NCBI RefSeq assembly: GCF_030625865.1
Contig: NZ_DAOUQB010000011.1
Span: 1-64,000, forward strand
DNA from: Anaerotignum sp.
Lineage (GTDB): Bacteria; Bacillota; Clostridia; Lachnospirales; Anaerotignaceae
Direction of reading: 5' to 3'
DNA length: 64,000 nt
The position numbers and the translations under genes are program-made. Shown here piece after piece: positions 44,456 to 52,450 of this stretch (the stretch's first letter is position 1; every line of letters starts with the position of its first letter). The notes under the pieces are model-generated. The model saw only the letters and a list, made by a program, of their open reading frames with translations. It ran no database searches and was not told where the DNA came from.

Positions 44456-44484
44456 AAAACCACGCGTTAGACGCGTGGTTTTTT
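44456..44484 (+). terminator. Terminator of the spoVA operon
   Basis: AAAACCACGCGT pairs perfectly with ACGCGTGGTTTT, followed by TT. A shorter hairpin GTCTTATC/GATAAGGC lies just before it. Confidence 0.9.
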
Positions 44485-44804
44485 AGCCGGAATCAATGAT
44501 TTGAACTATCCACAAACCACTTGTTTTTGTATGCAAAAGTAATAATTAAATTTTACACATGGCAGAAAAAGATTTCCGTATGTTTAGATTTTTTTCTTAA
44601 TAGTTCAATTACTTTACTCATTTTCTGAAAAAAATTGTATTTTATAGGACAAGAATGAACGGATATTCTTGGATAAGCATATTATGAAGTAAGTACAGAA
44701 GAAAGGAAGGAAAAAGACAAAACAGAATAAAAGTAGAAATTTCTTGTAAGTTTGGTAGGGGCTTAACAAAAAGAATAATTGCCTATAAGAAAAACTCCTT
44801 TGTA

Positions 44805-44890
44805 CCCTTTCGAAGTTAGCTTAAAAATCACTGCTTTTGTGGCGATGAACAAATAGCGGCAGATTAAGCTGACTCGGAAGGGATTTTTTT
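44805..44890 (+). ncRNA. Candidate structured RNA with terminator-like base
   Basis: The arms CCCTTTCGAAGTTAGCTT (44805-44822) and AAGCTGACTCGGAAGGG (44866-44882) pair over about 16 positions with mismatches. Between them CTGC/GCAG and TTTGT/ACAAA pair again, giving one long branched hairpin, then ATTTTTTT (44883-44890). No ORF explains it. It could be the 3' end of a small RNA starting anywhere after 44485, or an attenuator before the GGDEF gene. I do not recognise a known riboswitch class. The remaining bases of the 679-base gap 44406-45084 carry only the spoVA terminator and a promoter. Confidence 0.45.
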
Positions 44891-45004
44891 ACAATGAAAT
44901 GATTCATGAGAAACAGCGATGAGAAAATCTGGTTCACTGAATTTCCAATAAAAGTAATTGTAAAAGCATTGAAAATTTACTTTGTGTTTTCTGTTAACAT
45001 TTCC

Positions 45005-45033
45005 TTGTTTTCAAAGCAAAAAGAAGGTATATT
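45005..45033 (+). promoter_or_regulatory. Promoter of the GGDEF gene
   Basis: TTGTTT (45005-45010), 17 bases, TATATT (45028-45033), about 50 bases before the ATG. Confidence 0.55.
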
Positions 45034-45084
45034 ATATTAGATACAAATAGCTTATTTCAAAACACTAGTTAGCGAGGACAGCAT

Positions 45085-46890
45085 ATGCAGGGCAACAAGA
45101 TTTTTTGGAAAACTTTCTTCATTATAATTGTTTTTTTTGTGACAACCTTTTTTCTGGTGGTTGACTATACTGGGCATAGTAAAAGTTTCATTCAAGAGCA
45201 AACTTATGTATCCCTTGAGGAGCAGGCAAAAATGGTGCGCAACGATTTTCGTCAACGATTGGAAGAGCGATTGCTATTATTGGATTCTTTCGCAGAATAC
45301 GTCGCAAAAGAAGATGAAGTTTCAATAGAGTTGGATTCTGACTTCAGAGAAGATGTTAATTTAACACACGATTTTGAGCAAATGGGCATTGCTAATAACA
45401 AAACGGGAATAGTGAAATTTAGTGATGGCAGTAGCATCAATATTTCAAATAAAAAGTATTATCAAAATGCCTTGCAAGGAAATCCCAGCATTGATTATTT
45501 TTTAGAGGACATGGACACAACCAGCACCTTGATATTTGCAACACCTATTTTTAATGACGGGGATATAGAGGATGTATTAATTGCCACGGTTAGTGGGAAT
45601 TTTTTGGAAGAACAAATCAATTTTAATTCTCATGGGGAAAACGATTTTGTTTTTTTAACAGATAATCAAGGGAATATTTTAAGCTATCGGTATGATGATT
45701 TTTTAGCCGAAAATAATATTTTTGTATATTTTAATGCACAGAATGTAAACGCAGCGCAAATCATGGAGAACATGAACAATCATGTGAATAATTCATTTAC
45801 TTATTATGACGGAGAAAAAAACTGGAACACTACATACATGCCCCTTGGAATAAATGACTGGTATGTATTTTGTATGACACCCAATAACGCAATAGGAAGT
45901 GCTCAAGGTGAACTTGATTCTTTCGGGACTGATTTTCTTGTGAAAATGCTCCTTGTTTTTGCTGCAGGGGTTATTTTTGTTTATTTATTTTTTCGAAATG
46001 CAGCAGCACTTAAAAAGGAAAATGAGTTTTTAAGAATGGCCCAGGATGTTGCGGGGGCAATATCATTTAGGGGGGATTACAAAAAAGATACCTTTGTGAT
46101 TAACGGTAATTATTTCGAACTGTTTGGAAGAGATCCATTTGCAGCGAAAATAAGTGATTTAGGCAAACCGCATCCTTTTATTTTACAGGAAGATCAAGAG
46201 GTCTTTTTAAAGATGGGCGGAGAATTAATTGCGGGGAAAGAAAAGGGCAATGCACAATATCGGTTCGTTGCTATGGATGGAAGTATCCACTGGCATCAGT
46301 TTGTATATCGTGTATGGTTTGATAGACATGGGTTACCTAAGGAATGTTATGGGATGATTATTCCCATTGATCAGCAAATGAAAGAAATTTCAAAATTGCA
46401 AATGCAGGTAGAGAAAGATCCTTTGACCGGTGTACTGAACCGAATGGCATTTGAGATTTACGCGAATCATTGTTTTAGCGGAGAATTGGAAGGGGACTGC
46501 CATGCTTTGTTATTATTGGATTTGGATGATTTTAAGCAGATAAATGATGGATATGGGCATGTATTAGGGGATCATGCGCTTATTACAACAGCTGCGATTT
46601 TGAAGACCTGTGTGCGAAACAGTGATTATGTAGGACGTTTGGGCGGGGATGAATTTGCAGTGTTTTTGAAGAGTGTAAGTCAAGAGCAGGCTGCAAAAAA
46701 AGCAGGAGAAATCTGTGAAGCTCTTGAACGAGCCGAAATGAAATCTAATGAGGCTATGGTAACCTGCAGTATTGGTATAGCCTGTTTTCCTAAGGATGGG
46801 ATCGATTTTAATGAGCTTTATCAGCGTGCAGACCGAGGCTTATATAAAGTGAAAGGAACAGGCAAGAACAATTATTGCATTGTGGACTGA
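45085..46890 (+). CDS. Membrane diguanylate cyclase (Cache-PAS-GGDEF)
   Basis: 601 residues. A helix at 7-28, an outer Cache-like sensor at 35-285, a second helix at about 293-312 (MLLVFAAGVIFVYLFF), a PAS region at 325-435, and a GGDEF domain at 445-601. The active site GGDEF (near 518) is intact, and RNSD five residues before it is a complete inhibitory I-site. It should make c-di-GMP in response to an extracellular ligand. The ligand is unknown. A structured RNA lies upstream. Codon-level spacing to its own promoter suggests a monocistronic gene. Confidence 0.9.
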   Translation: MQGNKIFWKTFFIIIVFFVTTFFLVVDYTGHSKSFIQEQTYVSLEEQAKMVRNDFRQRLEERLLLLDSFAEYVAKEDEVSIELDSDFREDVNLTHDFEQMGIANNKTGIVKFSDGSSINISNKKYYQNALQGNPSIDYFLEDMDTTSTLIFATPIFNDGDIEDVLIATVSGNFLEEQINFNSHGENDFVFLTDNQGNILSYRYDDFLAENNIFVYFNAQNVNAAQIMENMNNHVNNSFTYYDGEKNWNTTYMPLGINDWYVFCMTPNNAIGSAQGELDSFGTDFLVKMLLVFAAGVIFVYLFFRNAAALKKENEFLRMAQDVAGAISFRGDYKKDTFVINGNYFELFGRDPFAAKISDLGKPHPFILQEDQEVFLKMGGELIAGKEKGNAQYRFVAMDGSIHWHQFVYRVWFDRHGLPKECYGMIIPIDQQMKEISKLQMQVEKDPLTGVLNRMAFEIYANHCFSGELEGDCHALLLLDLDDFKQINDGYGHVLGDHALITTAAILKTCVRNSDYVGRLGGDEFAVFLKSVSQEQAAKKAGEICEALERAEMKSNEAMVTCSIGIACFPKDGIDFNELYQRADRGLYKVKGTGKNNYCIVD

Positions 46891-46960
46891 TTTCATTAGC
46901 TTCAGTCATTGTCTGTAATTTAAAAATTTGTAAAAAAATAAGAATTTTTTAAAGAAATAC

Positions 46961-46989
46961 TTGCATTTAAGTGGAAAACATGTTAATAT
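46961..46989 (+). promoter_or_regulatory. Promoter of tRNA-Leu
   Basis: TTGCAT (46961-46966), 17 bases, TAATAT (46984-46989), 18 bases before the tRNA. Confidence 0.6.
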
Positions 46990-47007
46990 AGTCAAGCAGT
47001 TTTCCTT

Positions 47008-47091
47008 GCGGATGTGGCGGAACTGGCAGACGCACCAGACTCAAAATCTGGCGGTAGTGATATCGTGTGGGTTCGAGTCCCACCATCCGCA
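47008..47091 (+). tRNA. tRNA-Leu (anticodon CAA)
   Basis: 84 bases with a full acceptor stem (GCGGATG 47008-47014 / CATCCGC 47084-47090) and discriminator A. The anticodon stem CCAGA/TCTGG encloses CTCAAAA, giving CAA for UUG codons. A long variable arm (class II) and a T-arm with GTTCGAGTCCC are present. CCA is not encoded. It has its own promoter and terminator. Confidence 0.97.
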
Positions 47092-47100
47092 CTTTAATTT

Positions 47101-47139
47101 TCAGTACAGAAGGATATCCTTTTTGTACTGATTTTTTTT
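47101..47139 (+). terminator. Terminator after tRNA-Leu
   Basis: CAGTACAGAAGGAT pairs with ATCCTTTTTGTACTG around a tight turn, followed by ATTTTTTTT. Confidence 0.85.
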
Positions 47140-47179
47140 ATTTCCAGAAGAATCTCTTTTTTATGGAGGTGGTGCCTTT

Positions 47180-47263
47180 ATGGGTAAAGGGAATAATAAT
47201 ACTTTTGATAATGAGCGTTGGTACATAGGAATTTCCTATTGCCGCCAGCGTGTATTTTCCTAA
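47180..47263 (+). CDS. Possible 27-residue small protein
   Basis: A short ORF with GGAGGTGGTGCCTTT before ATG and a TAA stop. The peptide (NNNTFDNERWYIGISYCRQR region) has no recognisable family. It lies after the tRNA terminator and before a convergent MATE gene. It may be a remnant or a chance ORF with a good site. Confidence 0.25.
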   Translation: MGKGNNNTFDNERWYIGISYCRQRVFS

Positions 47264-47296
47264 AACATTCCAAACGATAGCAGTATCAAAATTATA

Positions 47297-48736
47297 TTAA
47301 GATTCTGTATCAGGCTCCCCATGAGCAACAGCAGGGGAAATCTCATCAATATTGTCAGGGGTTTTCTGTGTGTCATATTTTGCTGCATGATTTTCCTCAT
47401 TATGTTTTGTTAATGTGCGTTGTTTCCTTGCAATTTTTTTGAAATATAAGAATCGTATCAGCAGGCCCCCAAACCAGCCAATCGGCGCGGCAATCCAAAT
47501 GCCGTTATAGCCTAAACTCGTATGTGAAAGCAATATGGCGGTTGGTACCTGTAAAAGACAAAGGGAAGCAATAGACGCTATCATAGGAACAAAAGCTTTT
47601 CCATATCCCAGCAACAGGCCATTTAATATCTGCATAGCGGCAAAAATCAAGTAAAAAACTGATACAGTACGCAAATAGCTGTTGCCGATTAGGACAACGG
47701 CGGGGTCGCGGTTAAACAGGGAAATAAAGAACGCGGGAAATAGGCAAATTACGACGGAAATCGGTACAGAAACGCCTATGCCCATCATCAGAGCCGATTT
47801 TCCGCCTTTTACAACCCGATCTAATTTTTTCCCTCCGTAATTTTGCGCTGTAAAATTTGTCATGGCCTGCCCCAAATTCAGAGCGGGCATTACTGCAAAG
47901 GAATCCACTTTTGACGCAGCGGTATAGGCGGCCATGCAGTCGGTTCCAAAGCCATTGATTAAAAACTGAATGGACATAAATCCCACACTGACAAATACCT
48001 GCTGGAGCATGGCGGGTGTGCCGATCACAAGGCTTTTGTTTAGCTCGTGTCGGTCGAGCTTTAAATGTCCAAAATTGATGAACAAGTCAGGATAGTGCTG
48101 CCTCATGTAAATCATACAGGTTACAAAGGAAAAGGTCTGGGAAATGACCGTTGCGATTGCTGCTCCAGCGACGCCCAGCTTAATACCTGTTACAAAGAAA
48201 ATATCCAGAACGATATTCATAAGCGTGGCCGCTATCAGAATATAGGTTGGCGTCTTGGAATCTCCGACGCCCCGCAGAATATTTGTCAGGGCATTGTACG
48301 CAAAGGTGGGTACTACACCGATGAATATAATCCGTAGATATGTACTCGCTATGGTGAGTACATTGCCCGGCACACGAAATAACACTAAAATATTGTACGA
48401 GAAGTACACGCCGGCAATCGCTATGAGAATGGACAGCATTGCCGAAAAAAGAAAGCCGGTGTCGATCACTTTTTTTACCAGACACATATCCTTTTCCCCA
48501 AAATAACGGGAAATCAGAACGCTTGAACCTAAAGAAATTCCAGTGGAAAGGGCAATCAGCAGGAAATTAATCTGATAGCTGAACCCTACCGCTGCCAGAC
48601 TTTCTTTCCCCAAAAAATTCCCCACAATTATACTGTCTGCCACGTTGTAAAGCTGTTGAAACAAATTTCCTACCAATATTGGAAGTGAAAAGAAAAATAT
48701 AGTTTTCAGTTCATTCCCCTGCGTTAAATCTTTCAT
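47297..48736 (-). CDS. MATE-family efflux transporter
   Basis: 479 residues with twelve helices in two MatE repeats (FSLPILVGNLFQQLYNVADS, LAAVGFSYQINFLLIALS, GVAGAAIATVISQTFSFVTC). It exports drugs or cationic metabolites using a sodium or proton gradient. A hydrophilic 45-residue C-terminal tail (EENHAAKYDTQKTPDNIDE) is unusual. The gene is visibly more GC-rich than its neighbours, which suggests acquisition. Divergent from the MocR gene. Confidence 0.92.
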   Translation of the reverse strand: MKDLTQGNELKTIFFFSLPILVGNLFQQLYNVADSIIVGNFLGKESLAAVGFSYQINFLLIALSTGISLGSSVLISRYFGEKDMCLVKKVIDTGFLFSAMLSILIAIAGVYFSYNILVLFRVPGNVLTIASTYLRIIFIGVVPTFAYNALTNILRGVGDSKTPTYILIAATLMNIVLDIFFVTGIKLGVAGAAIATVISQTFSFVTCMIYMRQHYPDLFINFGHLKLDRHELNKSLVIGTPAMLQQVFVSVGFMSIQFLINGFGTDCMAAYTAASKVDSFAVMPALNLGQAMTNFTAQNYGGKKLDRVVKGGKSALMMGIGVSVPISVVICLFPAFFISLFNRDPAVVLIGNSYLRTVSVFYLIFAAMQILNGLLLGYGKAFVPMIASIASLCLLQVPTAILLSHTSLGYNGIWIAAPIGWFGGLLIRFLYFKKIARKQRTLTKHNEENHAAKYDTQKTPDNIDEISPAVAHGEPDTES

Positions 48737-48981
48737 TGTTAACCTCCCAATTGGCTATATTTTCCAGCATTTTTGACAAAAAAATTATGGATTTCTAAAT
48801 TATCTGTAAGCGCTGGGTGGAACGTAATAGCAGATTGATTTTTGTACTCTGCTACGATGTGTTTTTGACGGTACTTAATACTTTACAGATGGAGTCATGG
48901 ATGCAATATAAGGGGCACAGATATAACATATGGAGCATATTCCGATATGTTTGACTTCTTGCTCTAATACAATCATTACAA

Positions 48982-49015
48982 TAGCATTGACTTTGTGTGC
49001 TTTCAATGCTAATAT
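48982..49015 (+). promoter_or_regulatory. MocR promoter with 9-bp inverted repeat
   Basis: TTGACT (48987-48992), 17 bases, TAATAT (49010-49015). TAGCATTGA (48982-48990) and TCAATGCTA (49003-49011) are perfect inverted copies that cover the -35 and the start of the -10. This is a strong candidate operator for the MocR protein downstream and perhaps for the divergent MATE gene. The rest of the 312-base gap 48737-49048 shows nothing clear. Confidence 0.7.
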
Positions 49016-49048
49016 TGTATGCAAGACAATGTTTTAAGGAGGTACATC

Positions 49049-50458
49049 ATGCCGGTAAATTCTTTTGAAGATTATCCGATGTCATGGAAACCGAGTAAGG
49101 CGCTGTTAAAGTTTCCTATCTATATTTCTCTGTCGAAGTTGTTGGAGCAGGATATAGTAAGCGGCAGATTGCCAGCAAATACAAAGTTGCCGCCTCAGCG
49201 TGAGTTGGCGGACTATTTGGACGTAAATCTAAGCACAATTACCCGCGCCCTTAAGCTGTGCGAAACAAAGGGATTGATATATGCAACAATCGGAAAAGGG
49301 ACGTTTGTTTCACCCAATGCCGCTCTGCCAAATCCCGGCACACCTGACACGGATGCTTTCATAGAGCTTGGTCCAATTCGGCCCTACTATCAGTTTAATT
49401 CTATTGTATCGGACACGGCGAGGGCTATTTTGCAAGGCCCCAATGCTGATAAGTTGTTTGAGTTCAGTTACACTTTGGGAAATCGCAGGCACAGACAAAT
49501 AGCGCAGAAGTGGCTTTGGGAGTTTCATATTCAGGCTGCGGTTGAGGATATTATTTTGACTTCCGGCACACAGAATGCCCTTGCCATTACATTAGTGTCA
49601 TTGTTCAGAGGTGGGGATAAGATTGCTACGGACACCTTTACCTATTCAAATTTTATTAGTCTTGCCAAACAGCTTCACATTCAGTTAATTCCCATAGGAA
49701 CCGATGAACAGGGTATATTGCCGGAAGAGTTGGGAAAACAATGCAAACTGCTTGACTTGAAAGGGGTTTATTTAATGCCGTCCTGCACCAATCCAACGGG
49801 AATTGCAATGCCATTAAATCGCAGGAAAGCAATCAGTGATATTGTAAAAAAACAAGACTTGATTTTAATTGAAGATGATACCTATGGTTTTATTGCGGAC
49901 AATAAGGTTCCCCCTATGGCTGCAATGATACCTGCACATACCGTTTACCTGCATGGTATGTCAAAATCCCTGTCTGCCGGATTACGCATTGCATATTTGG
50001 TTTTTCCACACCATTTACAGCAAGCTTTTATGAACACAGCGAACAACGTTAACTTGAAAATTCCGCTGCTCAATGCAGAGATTGCAAGTGAGCTGATAGG
50101 GGGAGGAACTGCAAGGGAAATCATAAAAAAGAAATGTATGCTGTCGGAAGAACGGAATCGATTGTATCAAAAGTATTTTCCAGACAATACAGCACAAAAT
50201 CCATACAGCTTTTTTCAGTGGCTATTGCTCCCCGCAGGCTGTAACGGCTACCGGTTTGAAGTGCAGGCAAAAAATCATGGCGTAAAGGTACTATGTTCAG
50301 ACCGATTTGCTGTGGGAAATTCGTCACAACTTTCTGCAATCCGTATAGCTACCTGTTCCCCTCATACAATGGCCGAACTGGAAAGCGGTTTGAAAATCAT
50401 ACAACAACTTATAAAGGAAAATCAGACGGTTATTCCCCAGGAAGAATTTATTGTTTGA
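49049..50458 (+). CDS. MocR-type GntR/aminotransferase regulator
   Basis: 469 residues. A GntR winged helix at 25-90 (LPPQRELADYLDVNLSTITR) joins a type I PLP aminotransferase domain at 100-460. The PLP lysine is in HGMSKSLSAGLRIAYL, and SCTNPTGIAMP and EDDTYGF are conserved. Such proteins sense PLP-linked metabolites and control transport or vitamin B6 genes; here the divergent MATE exporter is the likely target. ATG follows AAGGAGGTACATC, so the earlier in-frame ATG region at 49019 is ignored. Confidence 0.9.
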   Translation: MPVNSFEDYPMSWKPSKALLKFPIYISLSKLLEQDIVSGRLPANTKLPPQRELADYLDVNLSTITRALKLCETKGLIYATIGKGTFVSPNAALPNPGTPDTDAFIELGPIRPYYQFNSIVSDTARAILQGPNADKLFEFSYTLGNRRHRQIAQKWLWEFHIQAAVEDIILTSGTQNALAITLVSLFRGGDKIATDTFTYSNFISLAKQLHIQLIPIGTDEQGILPEELGKQCKLLDLKGVYLMPSCTNPTGIAMPLNRRKAISDIVKKQDLILIEDDTYGFIADNKVPPMAAMIPAHTVYLHGMSKSLSAGLRIAYLVFPHHLQQAFMNTANNVNLKIPLLNAEIASELIGGGTAREIIKKKCMLSEERNRLYQKYFPDNTAQNPYSFFQWLLLPAGCNGYRFEVQAKNHGVKVLCSDRFAVGNSSQLSAIRIATCSPHTMAELESGLKIIQQLIKENQTVIPQEEFIV

Positions 50459-50693
50459 GTATGAATTATAAAATGTAGATTATGTACATATTACATCATT
50501 CCTGGCACGCTATTTCAATTATACAATCTTTGTGTTCAGAATGAGGTGCAAAATTGGACGTTGCTTTGAGGGAATCGTTTTGTGGCAAAAAAAACTTGTT
50601 AAAATAAAAAGAAAATAGCCAATGCATGCTAGAGTAGAATATTTCTTGTACAAAATAGCTATTACGTATGCGGGGACTTGAACTTACGAACAA

Positions 50694-50719
50694 AGATTGG
50701 TTGTATCCAGTCTTTTTTT
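50694..50719 (+). terminator. Isolated terminator in the gap before the NlpC/P60 gene
   Basis: AGATTGG (50694-50700) pairs with CCAGTCT (50707-50713) with one G-T, then TTTTTT. It may end the MocR transcript, 240 bases upstream. The rest of the 575-base gap 50459-51033 holds only the next promoter. Confidence 0.6.
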
Positions 50720-50949
50720 GTTGTCTTGATTCAATATCATGAACAGAATTAGGTTAAAATAGGTAGAGAAGACCGGAAGTTTTCCACAAGAAGGCTTAAA
50801 AACAATTTCATTTCTTAATAATTTTGTACGAAATAATGTACATTTTTATAGAAGGATGCAGTGTTATTTGAATTCCTGCAGAAAAAAGAAAAAACACATC
50901 TATTCTATGTTTTTTTATAAAAAATATGCGTATTTTTGAAAGATTTGAG

Positions 50950-50990
50950 TTGACAAAATTGTTAATTTTATTTATACTTAAGTTAACAAT
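50950..50990 (+). promoter_or_regulatory. Promoter and inverted repeat of the NlpC/P60 gene
   Basis: A perfect TTGACA (50950-50955), 17 bases, TATACT (50973-50978). ATTGTTAA (50958-50965) and TTAACAAT (50983-50990) are perfect 8-bp inverted arms around the -10. This could be an operator; WalR-like boxes (TGTTAA half-sites) are a possible reading. Confidence 0.65.
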
Positions 50991-51033
50991 TATGTAACAA
51001 TTTTATTTAAAAAGTTACGGAGGAGATTTTGTA

Positions 51034-52143
51034 ATGATGATTTCCAAAGCGCTGAGACAGGTTTGTATCACAACAACAATGGTAATGGCTGCTTCCAGCC
51101 TTGCTTTTGCTGCGGATGCGGGACAGGCTACTGGGTCAAACGTTAATATTAGAGGAAAAGCCGGTGCGGGTGCCGATGTAGTTGGCAAAATTGATAAAGG
51201 ATCTGAATATACGGTAGTAGGAAAAAACGGAGATTGGTATCAAATTTCTTACGAAGGTGAAAATGCTTTTGTTTCTGCTGATTTTTTTGAATTAACAAAA
51301 ACGGATGCAGTGGCGATAGGCAACGATGTGAATGTGAGAAAAGTTCCTTCCACTGATGGGGATTCTTTGGGTCAGTTAAAAGAAGGAGAAGCTGTTGTTG
51401 TAACAGGGCAGAATGGAAATTGGTATCGTATTTCTTATAACGGAGAAGTGGCTTATGTAAGTAAGGATTTTATTTCAGGGGAACTTCTGACTGCGGTTGC
51501 TTCTGTGGCGGCGGAGAATGCGGGACAGGATATTGAAAATACATATGGTGTAGTTACTGCAACTACAGGTTTAAAGCTTCGTAAGGAAGCATCTATGATT
51601 TCCGTTGTTTTAACAGTTTTACCCTATGGTACAGAAGTTAACATTGATCGTGTTGGTCAAGAATGGGTAAGAATTATCACCGATGATGGTGTGAAGGGAT
51701 ATGTAAGTGCAGAGTTTCTTTCCGTCCGTAAAGGAGAACGTACCAACAGATCCAATGCTTCTTCAAAAGGCGCAGAGGTAATTGATTATGCAAAACAATT
51801 TATTGGAACCCCTTATGTTTGGGGTGGAACTAATCTATCAAAAGGCGTAGATTGCTCTGGGTTTGTTTATTCTGTTATGAAAAATTTCGGTGTTAATTTG
51901 AATAGATCTTCCTCTTCTATGGTGGCTAATGGCATAGAAGTTTCTAAGGCGGAATTACAGGCTGGAGATTTGGTTTTCTTTAACAGCGGTGGAAATAGTG
52001 GTATTTGCCATGTAGGTATTTATATGGGTGATGGTGATTACATTCATTCTACAGATGGCGCGGCTTATGGTGTTACGATCACTTCTTTAAGTAGCAGTTA
52101 TAGCGCAAGAACTTATGTAACAGCACGGCGAGTATTAAGATAG
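51034..52143 (+). CDS. SH3-domain NlpC/P60 peptidoglycan endopeptidase
   Basis: 369 residues. Signal peptide to about 27 (TTMVMAASSLAFA-AD), three bacterial SH3 domains (about 30-85, 92-145, 172-232) and an NlpC/P60 domain at 245-369. The catalytic Cys is in VDCSGFVYSV near 273 and His in CHVGIYMGDGDYIHS. It cuts stem peptides of the cell wall, binding through the SH3 domains. Strong promoter and terminator, single gene. Its regulation by the WalRK-like pair at 54.5-56.6 kb is plausible but unproven. Confidence 0.93.
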   Translation: MMISKALRQVCITTTMVMAASSLAFAADAGQATGSNVNIRGKAGAGADVVGKIDKGSEYTVVGKNGDWYQISYEGENAFVSADFFELTKTDAVAIGNDVNVRKVPSTDGDSLGQLKEGEAVVVTGQNGNWYRISYNGEVAYVSKDFISGELLTAVASVAAENAGQDIENTYGVVTATTGLKLRKEASMISVVLTVLPYGTEVNIDRVGQEWVRIITDDGVKGYVSAEFLSVRKGERTNRSNASSKGAEVIDYAKQFIGTPYVWGGTNLSKGVDCSGFVYSVMKNFGVNLNRSSSSMVANGIEVSKAELQAGDLVFFNSGGNSGICHVGIYMGDGDYIHSTDGAAYGVTITSLSSSYSARTYVTARRVLR

Positions 52144-52169
52144 AAAGAATTAAATGAATAAAGAATTTT

Positions 52170-52204
52170 AGGACAGATTTATATTTTGTGATCTGTCCTT
52201 TTTT
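52170..52204 (+). terminator. Terminator after the NlpC/P60 gene
   Basis: AGGACAGAT pairs perfectly with ATCTGTCCT, followed by TTTTT. Bases 52205-52450 hold no gene I can support. Confidence 0.85.
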
Positions 52205-52450
52205 ATGTTGCAAAAACAGAAGCATAGTGTTGTTTTGCAAATGATAAGTGTTTTAAAATTTATACGATGTAGATTAGGAGGAAATCTCTTTGTTATAAAT
52301 AAAAAAGAGGCATCAAATATCTTCAATAACCTCTTAGCTTGTGGAAAAACCTTTTGAACTTGTATAAGGGTTTGGGAATAAATTAAATGTATTATTTTGA
52401 AGATTAGTGAGCATGTATTAAGGGAAAGTGCATGTTAATCAGCTTTTATT

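Noticed and set aside
44484-44520. A GATTTGAAC-containing stretch that resembles a tRNA T-arm
   Set aside because: No cloverleaf can be folded around it.
44900-45084. c-di-GMP riboswitch ahead of the GGDEF gene
   Set aside because: I do not see the conserved core of either known class.
50668-50692. Sequence like a tRNA 3' half on the minus strand (GGGGACTTGAAC)
   Set aside because: No acceptor or anticodon stem can be built; at most a decayed remnant.
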